Of a stretch of DNA of 64,000 nucleotides, positions 42,342 through 51,500 are shown one piece after another (position 1 is the first letter of the stretch; each line of letters opens with the position of its first letter). Made by a program: the position numbers and the translations under genes. The notes beneath the pieces were generated by a model, which worked only from the letters and a program-made list of their open reading frames with translations, was not told the origin of the DNA and did not search any database. The stretch covers positions 62,001-126,000 of the forward strand of contig DIZF01000012.1 of NCBI GenBank assembly GCA_002427815.1, in the 5' to 3' direction. This DNA is from Ramlibacter tataouinensis. GTDB lineage: Bacteria > Pseudomonadota > Gammaproteobacteria > Burkholderiales > Burkholderiaceae_C.

Positions 42342-42389
42342 AAATGGGAATTTATCCCATATTAGCCAAATGCCACTGATATAGATCAA
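42342..42389 (-). promoter_or_regulatory. FNR-type promoter of DUF6502/lipoprotein operon
   Basis: On the minus strand TTGAT-CTAT-ATCAG (42389-42376) differs from the FNR consensus at the last base. A TAAATT hexamer (42354-42349) is centred 31 bases downstream, giving a start near 42342, 16 bases before the ATG. The -10 lies inside a perfect inverted repeat ATGGGA-ATTTA-TCCCAT (42344-42360), which could be a second operator. The site could also serve the plus-strand Met-rich peptide gene. Confidence 0.68.
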
Positions 42390-42558
42390 GAAACGCCCGA
42401 ACCGCGGGGCACAGGGATAACAGCGGCAGTTTTGCGCCACTGCGTACGCCAGCGCACAGACACGGCGCCGACGAACGCTCAGAGTGGCCTTCCGATCACT
42501 GGAGCTCACCATCATTTCGCTTCGCACTTTCGCAATCGCCCCCGCCGCCGCTACGCGC

Positions 42559-42645
42559 ATGGACATGATGCAATCCATGATGCAGATGATGGTGGACCAG
42601 ATGCAGCACCACGCGCAGATGGCGGCCCCCAGTGCAGCCAAGTAG
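42559..42645 (+). CDS. Candidate Met/His-rich small peptide
   Basis: A short frame encodes MDMMQSMMQMMVDQMQHH and ten more residues, with eight Met in the first 17 and two adjacent His. A GTG at 42484 would lengthen it to 53 residues with a mildly hydrophobic N-terminal part (LTIISLRTFAIAPAAA). Its end overlaps the ABC1 kinase start by 14 bases. Met- and His-rich peptides commonly bind Cu(I), and copper genes lie downstream, so a metal role is possible. The lack of a clear ribosome site keeps confidence low. Confidence 0.35.
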   Translation: MDMMQSMMQMMVDQMQHHAQMAAPSAAK

Positions 42646-44302
42646 CCCGACAGTCGACTCGGGGCTCGATTCGAGCTCGAGCGGCACGACTGCCGGGAGC
42701 ACCGTTGGGACGCGGACCAAAGTGATGCGCGCAACGCCGCGCCTGATGCAAATCATGGGCGCCTTCGTCCGGCACAAATTCCCGGGTGCCTTGTTCGGCC
42801 AGAAGCACTGGCCGCCGCCGAAGGAGGTCCGGGAAACCTTCGAGGAACTGGGGCTGGTCTTCATCAAGCTGGGACAGGTATTGGCCCTGCGGCGGGACCT
42901 GATTCCGGCCGCTTACGCCGATGAACTGGATCTCCTGCACGACCAGCTGCCGCCGATGAGCATCGAGATGGTCCGCGCGGCGATCGAAGCCGAGTTCGGT
43001 GCGCCCTTGGGATCCTTGTTTTCCTCCTTCAGTATCACGCCGCTCGCCGCTGCCACCATCGCCCAGGTGCATGAGGCGACGACGAAGGGCGGCCATCACG
43101 TGGCCGTCAAGGTTCAGCGACCCGATCTCAAGGCCATCATCGCCACGGATATCGCGGCACTGACGCACCTGGTCGGGATGGCGGAAGGGCTCCTTCCGAG
43201 TCTGCGGGCGGTCGACCTTCCTGTCGTGGTGCGCGAACTGGCCCGTAGCCTGTACCGGGAAACCGATTTCGCTCGGGAAGCGCGTTCCATCGTGCTGATC
43301 CGCGCCGCTCTGTCGGATGTCCCCGCCCTCTGGATTCCGGACGTGGTGGAGGCGTGTTCCGGGGCAACCGTCCTGACCATGGACTACTCGCCCGGCGAAC
43401 GGGTGGATGTCTACGCCAAGGCACACCCCGAGGCGATGCCGCGGGTGGTCGACACGCTTGTCAAACTGATGCTGCATTCGATTTTCGAAGAAGGCCTGTT
43501 TCATGCCGACCCGCATCCGGGCAATGTCTTCGTTCTGCCGGACGGGCGTGTCGCCCTGCTCGATTTCGGCAATACCGGCGATCTGGACGAGCCGATGCGC
43601 GAATCGCTGACACTGCTGCTCGAAGCCGTGGTCAAAGGCGATGCCCGGGCCGCCACCGAGGCCTACCTCGAAATGACACCGGCCAACGAGAAGGTGGACC
43701 ATGCCGGCCTGCTGGCGGACATCAAGGCCGTGCTCTACGAAATTCGCCGAACCAATCTGGCCGATGTTTCGATCGGGAACGCGTTCGAATCGCTGCTGCG
43801 TGCGGGAAGCCGAAACGGTGTCCACAATCCGCGCGAGTTTGTCCTGCTGACGCGTGCTTTCGCCATCCTGGAGTCGATGATCGGAATTCTGGCTCCGGGC
43901 TATAACCACATGGAGTCGTTTCGCGATGAGATCTCACGCCTGACGGCGCAGCACTTCGCGCCGGCGCGGATCAAGGGATCGACAACCAAGCTGGCGCGCG
44001 AACTCGAGCGCCTGCTGATGGACGCGCCCGGCGACGCTCGCCGCATCCTGCGACGAATCGCCGAAGGCGACCTGGGCCGGCTTCCAAGCCTGGAGGCCAT
44101 CGGACGACGCTTCAGCCGCAATCTCGAGCGGCTCACCGCTGCCATCGCGTTCGCCGCTTTGATCATCGGCGGCTCCATGCTGTTGCTCACCCCAATGGGT
44201 GGCTGGCATCATGTGCTCGGCGAAACAATGATCATTGCCGGCATTGCCGCCATCGTCATCGCCCGGATTCGTGCCTTGCGCCGCGACCCCGACCAACGCT
44301 GA
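42632..44302 (+). CDS. ABC1-family (UbiB/AarF-like) kinase-like protein
   Basis: The 556-residue protein has the UbiB-type protein-kinase-like fold. It shows the family's FIKLGQVLALRRDLIP motif near residue 77, an Ala-rich loop LAAATIAQVHEAT near 138, the lysine in HVAVKVQRPDL, HADPHPGNVF near 293 and the metal-binding LLDFGNTG near 310. Two C-terminal membrane helices (AIAFAALIIGGSMLLL and MIIAGIAAIVIARI) follow. Members support coenzyme Q synthesis or lipid handling by ATPase activity. No other ubiquinone genes are near, so it is probably an accessory paralog. The start is uncertain; a Met 31 codons later is possible. Confidence 0.86.
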   Translation: MQPSSPTVDSGLDSSSSGTTAGSTVGTRTKVMRATPRLMQIMGAFVRHKFPGALFGQKHWPPPKEVRETFEELGLVFIKLGQVLALRRDLIPAAYADELDLLHDQLPPMSIEMVRAAIEAEFGAPLGSLFSSFSITPLAAATIAQVHEATTKGGHHVAVKVQRPDLKAIIATDIAALTHLVGMAEGLLPSLRAVDLPVVVRELARSLYRETDFAREARSIVLIRAALSDVPALWIPDVVEACSGATVLTMDYSPGERVDVYAKAHPEAMPRVVDTLVKLMLHSIFEEGLFHADPHPGNVFVLPDGRVALLDFGNTGDLDEPMRESLTLLLEAVVKGDARAATEAYLEMTPANEKVDHAGLLADIKAVLYEIRRTNLADVSIGNAFESLLRAGSRNGVHNPREFVLLTRAFAILESMIGILAPGYNHMESFRDEISRLTAQHFAPARIKGSTTKLARELERLLMDAPGDARRILRRIAEGDLGRLPSLEAIGRRFSRNLERLTAAIAFAALIIGGSMLLLTPMGGWHHVLGETMIIAGIAAIVIARIRALRRDPDQR

Positions 44303-44396
44303 CGCAAGTTACACGGCGTGCGCGTGCTACCGCACAGACCACGGCGGAATATCAGCGTACCTTGGTATCCACCAATCCTTTCTTATTGGAAAACTC

Positions 44397-44615
44397 ATGA
44401 AGACATTCTTTGCATTTATCGTCGCTGCGATAGCACTGTTGACCTCGGGTTTCGCGTTGGCGCAGAGCGGAAACATGATGAACGGCGGCACCTGGGGCAG
44501 TGGCTGGATGGGCGGTGGCGGCTGGATGGGTGGCTATGGCGGGATATGGATGATTCTGCTGGTGATCGTCGTCGTCGGTTTGCTCGCCTGGATCTTCAAG
44601 CGCGGCCGCAAGTGA
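44397..44615 (+). CDS. Small exported Gly/Trp/Met-rich membrane protein
   Basis: This 72-residue protein has a signal peptide (cut near FALAQS), a short periplasmic Gly/Met/Trp-rich segment (MMNGGTWGSGWMGG) and a C-terminal membrane helix (WMILLVIVVVGLLAWIF) with a basic tail. Similar small proteins occur beside copper-resistance genes, and the convergent CopA ATPase gene lies 37 bases away. A copper-linked role is suggested by context and Met content only. No ribosome site of note; the start is set by the signal peptide. Confidence 0.72.
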   Translation: MKTFFAFIVAAIALLTSGFALAQSGNMMNGGTWGSGWMGGGGWMGGYGGIWMILLVIVVVGLLAWIFKRGRK

Positions 44616-44638
44616 CCAGAGGCGGATTCCTGACGTTG

Positions 44639-44659
44639 AGCGCGTGAAAGCGCTATTTT
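44639..44659 (+). terminator. Short hairpin with T-run between convergent genes
   Basis: AGCGC at 44639-44643 and GCGCT at 44650-44654 form a five-pair stem, and ATTTT follows. It would serve as a weak intrinsic terminator for the small exported membrane protein gene; it overlaps the copA stop region on the other strand. Confidence 0.45.
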
Positions 44660-46827
44660 GCAGTGCGGCGCAGCCGCAGGGCATTGGTGATGACGGAAAC
44701 CGAGCTCAAGCTCATTGCCAGAGCGGCGACCATGGGCGACAGGAGCTGGCCGGTGAACGGGTAGAGCAGGCCGGCCGCCAGCGGAATGCCCAGCGCGTTG
44801 TAGACAAAGGCAAATCCCAGGTTTTGCCGCATGTTGCGGACTGTCTCCAGCGACAGCAGGCGCGACCGGGCAATCGAGCGCAGATCGCCCTTGACGAGGG
44901 TCACGTGGGCGGAATTGATGGCCACGTCGGTGCCCGTTCCCATCGCGATGCCGACGTTCGCCTTGGCCAGCGCCGGTGCGTCGTTGATGCCGTCACCCGC
45001 CATGGCCACCGTCTTGCCTTGCGCTTGCAGGCGCTCGACCAGAGCGAGCTTGTCCTGCGGCTTGACTTCGCCGTACACCTCGGTGATGCCAAGCCGGGTA
45101 GCCACGGACTTGGCCGTCGTCAGGCCATCTCCGGTCGCCATGATCACGGTGATCCCGGCTGCCCTGAGGGTCGCCAGCGCCTCGACCGTGGTCGCCTTGA
45201 CCGGGTCCGAGACCGCGATCAAACCGGCCAGGCGGCCATCGACTGCCAGATACATGACGCTCGCCCCTTCGCTGCGCAAACCTTCCGCTTCCTTTTGCAG
45301 CACTTTCCAGTCGACCTTTTCGGCCTCCATCAGCGCCGTATTGCCCAGGGCGATGCGGCGTCCGCGCACGCTGCCGCGCACGCCGATGCCACTGGCGGAC
45401 TCGAACGTCTCGGGCTTGTCCAGTGCCAGTTGGCGCTTGCGGGCCTCGGCCACGATGGCCTGCGCCAGGGGATGTTCGCTGCCCTGGTCGACGCTGCCCG
45501 CGGTCTGCAGGACGTCTTGTTCGGCGAATCCCGGCGCCGGAATCACTCGGTCGAACGCCGGCTTGCCCTCGGTCAGCGTTCCGGTCTTGTCCACGATCAG
45601 CGTGTCGATCTTGCGCAGGCCCTCGATGGCGGCCGCGTCGCGAAAGAGGATGCCCTGGGTCGCTGCGCGGCCCGTGGCGGCCATGATGGACATGGGGGTT
45701 GCCAGTCCAAGGGCGCATGGGCAGGCGATGATGAGCACCGCCACGGCGTTGACGAAGCCATAGACCCAGCTGGGTTCCGGCCCGAAGAATCCCCACCCCA
45801 GCAGCGTGAGCACTGCGATCAGCACCACGATGCCGACGAAGTAGCCGGCAACCACGTCCGCCAGGCGCTGCATCGGCGCGCGCGAGCGCTGGGCCAGCGC
45901 CACCATCTGGACAATCTGCGACAGCATGGTCTGGCCGCCCACTTTCTCCGAGCGCATGACCAGCGCGCCGCTGGTGTTGATGGTCGCCCCGATGACCTTG
46001 TCGCCCGGCCGCTTGGTGACCGGCAAGGGCTCGCCGGTCAGCATGGATTCGTCCACGGCGCTTTCGCCTTCGAGCACCACCCCGTCCACGGGTACCTTTT
46101 CTCCAGGACGCACGCGCAGCGAGTCGCCGACGTGCACGTGCGTGAGTGGAATGTCTTCCTCGGTACCGGCCCGGATGCGCCGGGCGGTCTTCGGCGCGAG
46201 GCCCAGCAGCGACTTGATGGCCGCCGAGGTCTGCGACCGGGCCTTCAATTCGAGAATCTGCCCCAGCAGCGTCAGGGAAATGATCACGGCCGCCGCCTCG
46301 TAGTAGACGCCGACGCGGCCGTCCATGAGAAGGGCTGGCGGAAAGAGGCCGGGGGCAAGGGTCGCGACGATGCTGTAGCCATAGGCCGAGGAGACCCCCA
46401 GGCCGATCAGGGTCCACATGTTGGGGCTGCGGTTCTTCACCGACTGCACGCCCCGGGCAAAGAAGGGCCAGCCCGCCCAGAGAATGACAGGACTGCTCAG
46501 CAGCAGCTCGATCCAGCTTTGTCGAGGCAGGCCGCCTTCGACCATGCGATGCCCAACCATGGCGAGCGCGGTGACGATGACCGTGAGCGGCAATGTCCAC
46601 CAGAACCGGCGCCGGAAATCGACGAGCTCCGGGTTTTCGCCTTCTTCGAGCGATGGCATGACCGGCTCCAGCGTCATCCCGCAGATCGGACAATTTCCAG
46701 GCGCAGGCAGCCGGATCTGCGGATGCATAGGACAGGTATAGATAGCTCCCTCGGCTGCGGCGACGGCCGGTTCGCCGTGGCCGTCGTGGCCGGGTTCGTG
46801 ATGATGCGGGTGCGCTACGTCGTTCAT
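44653..46827 (-). CDS. copA: Copper-translocating P-type ATPase
   Basis: This 724-residue P1B-ATPase exports Cu(I) from the cytoplasm. After a His-rich tip (HPHHHEPGHDGHGE) comes a heavy-metal-binding YTCPMHPQIR...CPICGMTLEP domain instead of a classic MxCxxC domain. The membrane part carries CPCALGLATP (near residue 375); the phosphorylation site is DKTGTLTEG, with SEHPLAQAI and GDGINDAPALAKA in the nucleotide-binding and hinge parts. The start at 46827 has AGAGGAGC before it. It follows the CopZ-like gene behind a CueR-type promoter. Confidence 0.95.
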   Translation of the reverse strand: MNDVAHPHHHEPGHDGHGEPAVAAAEGAIYTCPMHPQIRLPAPGNCPICGMTLEPVMPSLEEGENPELVDFRRRFWWTLPLTVIVTALAMVGHRMVEGGLPRQSWIELLLSSPVILWAGWPFFARGVQSVKNRSPNMWTLIGLGVSSAYGYSIVATLAPGLFPPALLMDGRVGVYYEAAAVIISLTLLGQILELKARSQTSAAIKSLLGLAPKTARRIRAGTEEDIPLTHVHVGDSLRVRPGEKVPVDGVVLEGESAVDESMLTGEPLPVTKRPGDKVIGATINTSGALVMRSEKVGGQTMLSQIVQMVALAQRSRAPMQRLADVVAGYFVGIVVLIAVLTLLGWGFFGPEPSWVYGFVNAVAVLIIACPCALGLATPMSIMAATGRAATQGILFRDAAAIEGLRKIDTLIVDKTGTLTEGKPAFDRVIPAPGFAEQDVLQTAGSVDQGSEHPLAQAIVAEARKRQLALDKPETFESASGIGVRGSVRGRRIALGNTALMEAEKVDWKVLQKEAEGLRSEGASVMYLAVDGRLAGLIAVSDPVKATTVEALATLRAAGITVIMATGDGLTTAKSVATRLGITEVYGEVKPQDKLALVERLQAQGKTVAMAGDGINDAPALAKANVGIAMGTGTDVAINSAHVTLVKGDLRSIARSRLLSLETVRNMRQNLGFAFVYNALGIPLAAGLLYPFTGQLLSPMVAALAMSLSSVSVITNALRLRRTAK

Positions 46828-46899
46828 CGAAAGCTCCTCTGCGCCGCTACTGGTAGCGGATTTGCATTCCTGCCTGTTCGACACTGCAACAATGCGGCT

Positions 46900-47163
46900 T
46901 CAGTGGCAGCAGCAACCGCCGCGCTTCGGCGCCGCAGCAGTTGCCGAAGGCCCGGATGCAGCCTGCGCCGCCATGGGCGTGAAGCCCGCTGCCTTGATGG
47001 CTGCGCCCAGTTGCGCCTCGGTCGCTGCAGCGGGCTCGATCTCCACCCGGTGCGAGGCGAGGTCGATTCGCACCGTCGCGCCTTGGTCGGCCGCCGTGAC
47101 GGCCTTGGTGATGGTGCCGACACAGTGGCCGCACGTCATGTCGTTGACTTGGAAAACAATCAT
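46900..47163 (-). CDS. CopZ-like heavy-metal-associated domain protein
   Basis: This 87-residue protein is a single HMA domain with the metal-binding NDMTCGHCVGTITKAV motif (MTCGHC at about residues 9-14). It has an Ala-rich linker and a Cys/His-rich tail ending GGCCCH. It likely carries Cu(I) to the adjacent CopA ATPase; the extra cysteine tail may add binding capacity. It is the first gene of the copper operon, 25 bases downstream of the predicted transcription start. Confidence 0.9.
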   Translation of the reverse strand: MIVFQVNDMTCGHCVGTITKAVTAADQGATVRIDLASHRVEIEPAAATEAQLGAAIKAAGFTPMAAQAASGPSATAAAPKRGGCCCH

Positions 47164-47194
47164 CTGGATGCTCCGGTGGGTGGTTGATGACGTC

Positions 47195-47225
47195 ACTGTA
47201 AACCCTCCCATGATGGGAGAGTCAA
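47195..47225 (-). promoter_or_regulatory. CueR/MerR-type promoter of copper operon
   Basis: On the minus strand TTGACT (-35, 47225-47220) and TACAGT (-10, 47200-47195) are separated by a 19-base spacer. That is longer than usual and typical of promoters activated by MerR-family regulators. The spacer contains the symmetric CTCCCATCATGGGAG operator. The transcription start would be near 47188, leading into the CopZ-like and CopA genes. No MerR-family gene is present in the window, so the activator acts in trans. The remaining 47226-47450 shows nothing else. Confidence 0.85.
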
Positions 47226-47450
47226 GCGATAGGATGTCTTTTAGAGGATGCTTGCAAACAGGTCATCCTGCGGTCAGGGGAATGGCGGTTTCAGGCTGGC
47301 CACAGCGGCTGCCAAAACCGCTGGCGGAAACCAGGGCGCCTTGGTCGTCGAGGGCGAGGTGAGCAAGCAAGTCCGTGGAGGACGGCGGCGGAAAAGTGAC
47401 GTTCACCGAAATTCCGCCCATCCGCCGATGGCGATTGCGACGCGCGGGCG

Positions 47451-48107
47451 TCAGTTTCCCTTCGCGCCCGCCAAGGCGTCGTCGACGAGGTTCGTCAGTT
47501 GCTCGTAGCCGAAGCTGGGCAGCCCCTTGCCGTTGACGAAGTACTCGGGGGTCGCGGTGACGTTCAGGGCCTTCGCATCCGCGAGGTCCTGCTCGATGAT
47601 GCGGGCGACCTCCGGCGAGTTCATGTCCGCCTGCAGGCGGTTCATGTCCAGGCCCATGCGGGCCAGTTGATTCAAGGCCACCTGCGGGTTGGACCTGTGA
47701 TTCACGACCCAGTCGGGCTGCGTCGCGAACAGGGTTTCGAGCGCCTGCCAGAACATGCCTTGCTGGCGCGCGGCTTCCAGCGCCTTCACCACCTGGTCCG
47801 ATCCGGGATGGAACGGCGCATAGCGCACCGACAACTGGATCTTTCCCTGGTTGGCGGCCATCAGGTTCTTCACCAGCGGATAGAAGTCGCGGCAGGTGTC
47901 GCACGCCGGGTCGAAGAACTCGACGATGTGAACCGGCGCGTCGGCGCTGCCGATCCGGGGCGCGTGGGCGCGCACCAGCAGTTGCCGGTTCTGCGCCAAT
48001 ACTCTTTCGGCCTGTTCGGTCCTTTGCTTGTTGAACATGAAGGCGCCGCCCGCGAAGACCAGGATCAACAGTGTCACCACCGTGATGAAGATGCTTTTCT
48101 GTTTCAT
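47451..48107 (-). CDS. Membrane-anchored DsbA-family thioredoxin-like protein
   Basis: The 218-residue protein has one N-terminal membrane helix (about 5-25) and a periplasmic DsbA-like thioredoxin domain. The active site is FFDPACDTCRDFYP (CDTC near residues 69-72), and the cis-proline loop is VTATPEYFVNG. It should oxidise or shuffle thiols in periplasmic proteins. It overlaps the DsbB-like gene by four bases and is last in the Cus operon, so it probably works with DsbB and may guard copper-sensitive thiols. Confidence 0.9.
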   Translation of the reverse strand: MKQKSIFITVVTLLILVFAGGAFMFNKQRTEQAERVLAQNRQLLVRAHAPRIGSADAPVHIVEFFDPACDTCRDFYPLVKNLMAANQGKIQLSVRYAPFHPGSDQVVKALEAARQQGMFWQALETLFATQPDWVVNHRSNPQVALNQLARMGLDMNRLQADMNSPEVARIIEQDLADAKALNVTATPEYFVNGKGLPSFGYEQLTNLVDDALAGAKGN

Positions 48108-48547
48108 TTGGAACTCCTTGCGCGCAGAAAGATAAGAAGAGCGGAAATCACCGTGAACGCGATCACCGAAAGAAGGGGGATGGTCACGAAGCCGAACCAT
48201 TCGACCTGCGCCTGCGAGCAGTCGATGCCCTGTCCGCAGGGCACCGCGGATTTGGGGATGTAGCCGGCCATGAGCAGCAGCTGATAGACGCCCACCAGCC
48301 AGCCGCCGATGGCCAGGGGCAGGGCATAGCGCACCACCCTGGTATCGAGCGGGAACAGCCCCATTGCCAGCACCAGCACCAGCGGAAACATGAAGATGCG
48401 CTGGTACCAGCACAGCACGCAGGGTGCGATCTTCATGATCTCGCTGAGGAACAGGGCGCCGCCGGTGGCCAGGGCGGCCACCAGCCAGGCGCAGAAGACG
48501 AGCATCCAGGAAGTGCTCTCGTCAACCGGAGTTGCGGAAGTCGTCAT
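48104..48547 (-). CDS. DsbB/BdbC-like disulfide bond formation protein
   Basis: The 147-residue protein has four membrane helices. It carries the quinone-linked CVLCWYQR motif (near residue 43) in the first loop and a second cysteine pair in CGQGIDCSQ in the second loop. It reoxidises the adjacent DsbA-like protein and passes electrons to quinone. It starts five bases after the CusA stop and overlaps dsbA, so it belongs to the efflux operon. Confidence 0.92.
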   Translation of the reverse strand: MTTSATPVDESTSWMLVFCAWLVAALATGGALFLSEIMKIAPCVLCWYQRIFMFPLVLVLAMGLFPLDTRVVRYALPLAIGGWLVGVYQLLLMAGYIPKSAVPCGQGIDCSQAQVEWFGFVTIPLLSVIAFTVISALLIFLRARSSK

Positions 48548-48551
48548 GGCA

Positions 48552-51500
48552 TCACTCCGCGGGGGCGATGGCGGCTGGCAGGTGGGCCGACGGCATGTGC
48601 GCCGTGTTGGCCCGCAGGGCGCGCCGCATCTCCCATTCCTTGACCAGCGCGTACAGCGCCGGGATCACCGCCAGGGTGAGCACCGTGGAGGAAATCATTC
48701 CGCCGACCATCGGCGCTGCGATGCGGCTCATGACCTCGGAGCCGGTTCCGGTGCCCCACATGATCGGCAACAGGCCCGTCATGATCGCCACCACAGTCAT
48801 CATCTTGGGCCGCACCCGCTCGACGGCGCCTTCCATGACGGCGCCGTACAGGTCGGCGGCAGTCGGCGCCCGTGCCTGTTCCCGGCAATGCGCCTTCGCG
48901 GCTTCCCAGGCATGGTCGAGGTAGATCAGCATCACCACGCCGGTTTCGGCGGCCACGCCGGCCAGCGCGATGAAGCCCACTGCCACCGCGACCGAAAGGT
49001 TGTACCCGAGCCACCACATCAGCCAGATACCGCCGATCAGCGCGAATGGCACCGAGAGCATCACGATCACCGTTTCCGTCATCCGCCTGAAGTTGAGGTA
49101 CAGCAGCAGGAAGATGGTGAGCAGGGTGACCGGAATCACCAGCTTCATCTTCTCGATGGCCCGTTCCATGTACTCGAACTGGCCGCTCCAGGTGATGTAG
49201 TAGCCCGGCGGGAACTTGACGCTGTCGTTCACCGCCTTGCGGGCGTCGGCCACATAGGAGCCGATGTCCCGGTCGCGGATGTCGACGAAGATGTAAGCCG
49301 ACAACAGGGCATTCTCGGTGCGGATGCCCGGGGTGCCCCGCACCACCTTGACGTGGGCGACCTGGCCCAGCGGGACCATGGTGCCGTCCATGGTCGTCAG
49401 CAGCACCTCGCGCTCGATCTGCTGCGGACTGCTGCGCAGCTCGCGCGGATAGCGCACCGTGACGCCGAAGCGCTCGCGCCCCTCCACCATGGTGGTCACC
49501 ATTTCGCCGCCGAGCGCGGTGCCGATCACATCCTGCAGCTCGCCCACCGACAGGCCATAGCGGGCCAACTGGTCGCGGTCGGGCTCGATGTCCAGATAGC
49601 TCCCGCCGGTGAGGCGTTCGGCGAAGGCCGAGGTGGTGCCCGGGACCTTCTTCACCACGGCCTCGATCTCCTTGGCCAGCCGCTCCATTTCGACCAGGTC
49701 CTTGCCGAACACCTTGATGCCGATGGGCGTGCGGATGCCGGTGGACAGCATGTCGGTGCGCGCCTTGATCGGCATGGTCCAGGCGTTGGAAATGCCCGGG
49801 AACTGCAGCGCCTTGTCCATCTCGGCGATCAGCTTGTCGGTGGTCATGCCCGCACGCCACTGTTCCTGAGGCTTCAGGTTGATCACCGTCTCGAACATCT
49901 CGACCGGCGCCGGATCGGTGGCGGTGTTGGCGCGGCCGGCCTTGCCGAAGACCGACTCGACTTCGGGAAAGCTCTTGATGATCTTGTCCTGGGTCTGCAT
50001 CACCTCGGCCGCCTTGGTGATCGACATGCCCGGCAGCGATGCCGGCATGTACAGCAGCGTGCCTTCGTTGAGCGCGGGCATGAACTCGCTGCCCAGCCTG
50101 GACGCCGGATACAGCGAGACGGCCATGGCGGCGACGGCGGCCAGGATGGTGAGTTTCTTCCAGCGCATCACCCAGGCGATGATCGGGCGGTAGATCCAGA
50201 TCAGGAAGCGGTTCACCGGGTTCTTCGCCTCCGGCATGATCTTGCCGCGGATGAACAGCATCATCAGGACCGGCACCAGTGTGACGGACAGCAGCGCGGC
50301 GCCCGCCATCGAGAAGGTCTTGGTGTAGGCCAGCGGCGAGAACAATCGCCCCTCCTGCGATTCCAGCGTGAACACCGGCAGGAAGGACACGGTGATGATG
50401 AGCAGCGAGAAGAAGAGGGCCGGCCCGACTTCCTTGCACGCATCGAGCATCGCCTGCGCGCGCTCCTTCGTGGAGTGACCCGGCTTCAGCCGCTCCAGGT
50501 GCTTGTGCGCGTTCTCGATCATCACGATCGCCGCGTCGACCATCGCCCCGATGGCGATGGCGATGCCGCCCAGGCTCATGATGTTCGAATTCATGCCCAG
50601 CATCCGCATCGCGATGAACGAGATCAGCACGCCCACCGGCAGCATCAGGATCGCCACCAGCGCCGAGCGCACATGCAGCAGGAAGATGATGCACACGGCG
50701 GCCACGATCAGGCTTTCCTCGATCAGGGTGCGCTTCAGGGTGGCGATCGCGCGGTGGATCAGGTCGGACCGGTCGTAGACGGACTGGATCGTCACGCCTG
50801 CGGGCAGGCCGGCCGAGATCTCCTTGACCTTGTCCTTCAGGTTGCTGATGACCTCCAGCGCGTTCTGGCCGTAGCGCGCCATCGCGATGCCCGCGACCAC
50901 CTCGCCTTCGCCATTGAGCTCGGTGAGGCCGCGCCGCTCGTCCGGGGCCAGCTCCACCCGCGCGATGTCGCGGATCAGCACCGGCGTGCCGCCCTGGCTC
51001 TTGACCACCAGCCGATCGATGTCGGACGTGCCTCGCAGGTAGCCCCTGCCGCGCACCATGTACTCGGTCTCGGCCATTTCGATCACGCGGCCGCCCACGT
51101 CGCGATTGGAGTCGCGGATCACCTGGGTGACCTTGGACAGCGGAATGCCGTAGCTGCGCAGCTTGACCGGATCGACCGTTACCTGGTAGGTCTGCACGAA
51201 GCCGCCGATCGACGCGACCTCGGCCACGCCCTGGGCCTTGGTGAGCTGGTAGCGCACATACCAGTCCTGGATGGTGCGCAGTTCAGCCAGCGTCTTGTCC
51301 TTGGCCAGCAGGACGTACTCGTAGACCCAGCCCACGCCGGTGGCGTCCGGGCCGAGCGTCGGCGTGACGCCTTTGGGCAGGCGAGCCGAGGCGAAATTCA
51401 GGTACTCCAGCACGCGAGTGCGGGCCCAGTAGATGTCGGTGCCGTCCTCGAAGATGACGTAGACGAACGAAGCGCCGAAGAACGAGAAGCCGCGCACCAC

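Noticed and set aside
44644..47187. 847-codon plus-strand frame over copA
   Set aside because: Antisense shadow of copA; codon bias and composition show no real protein.
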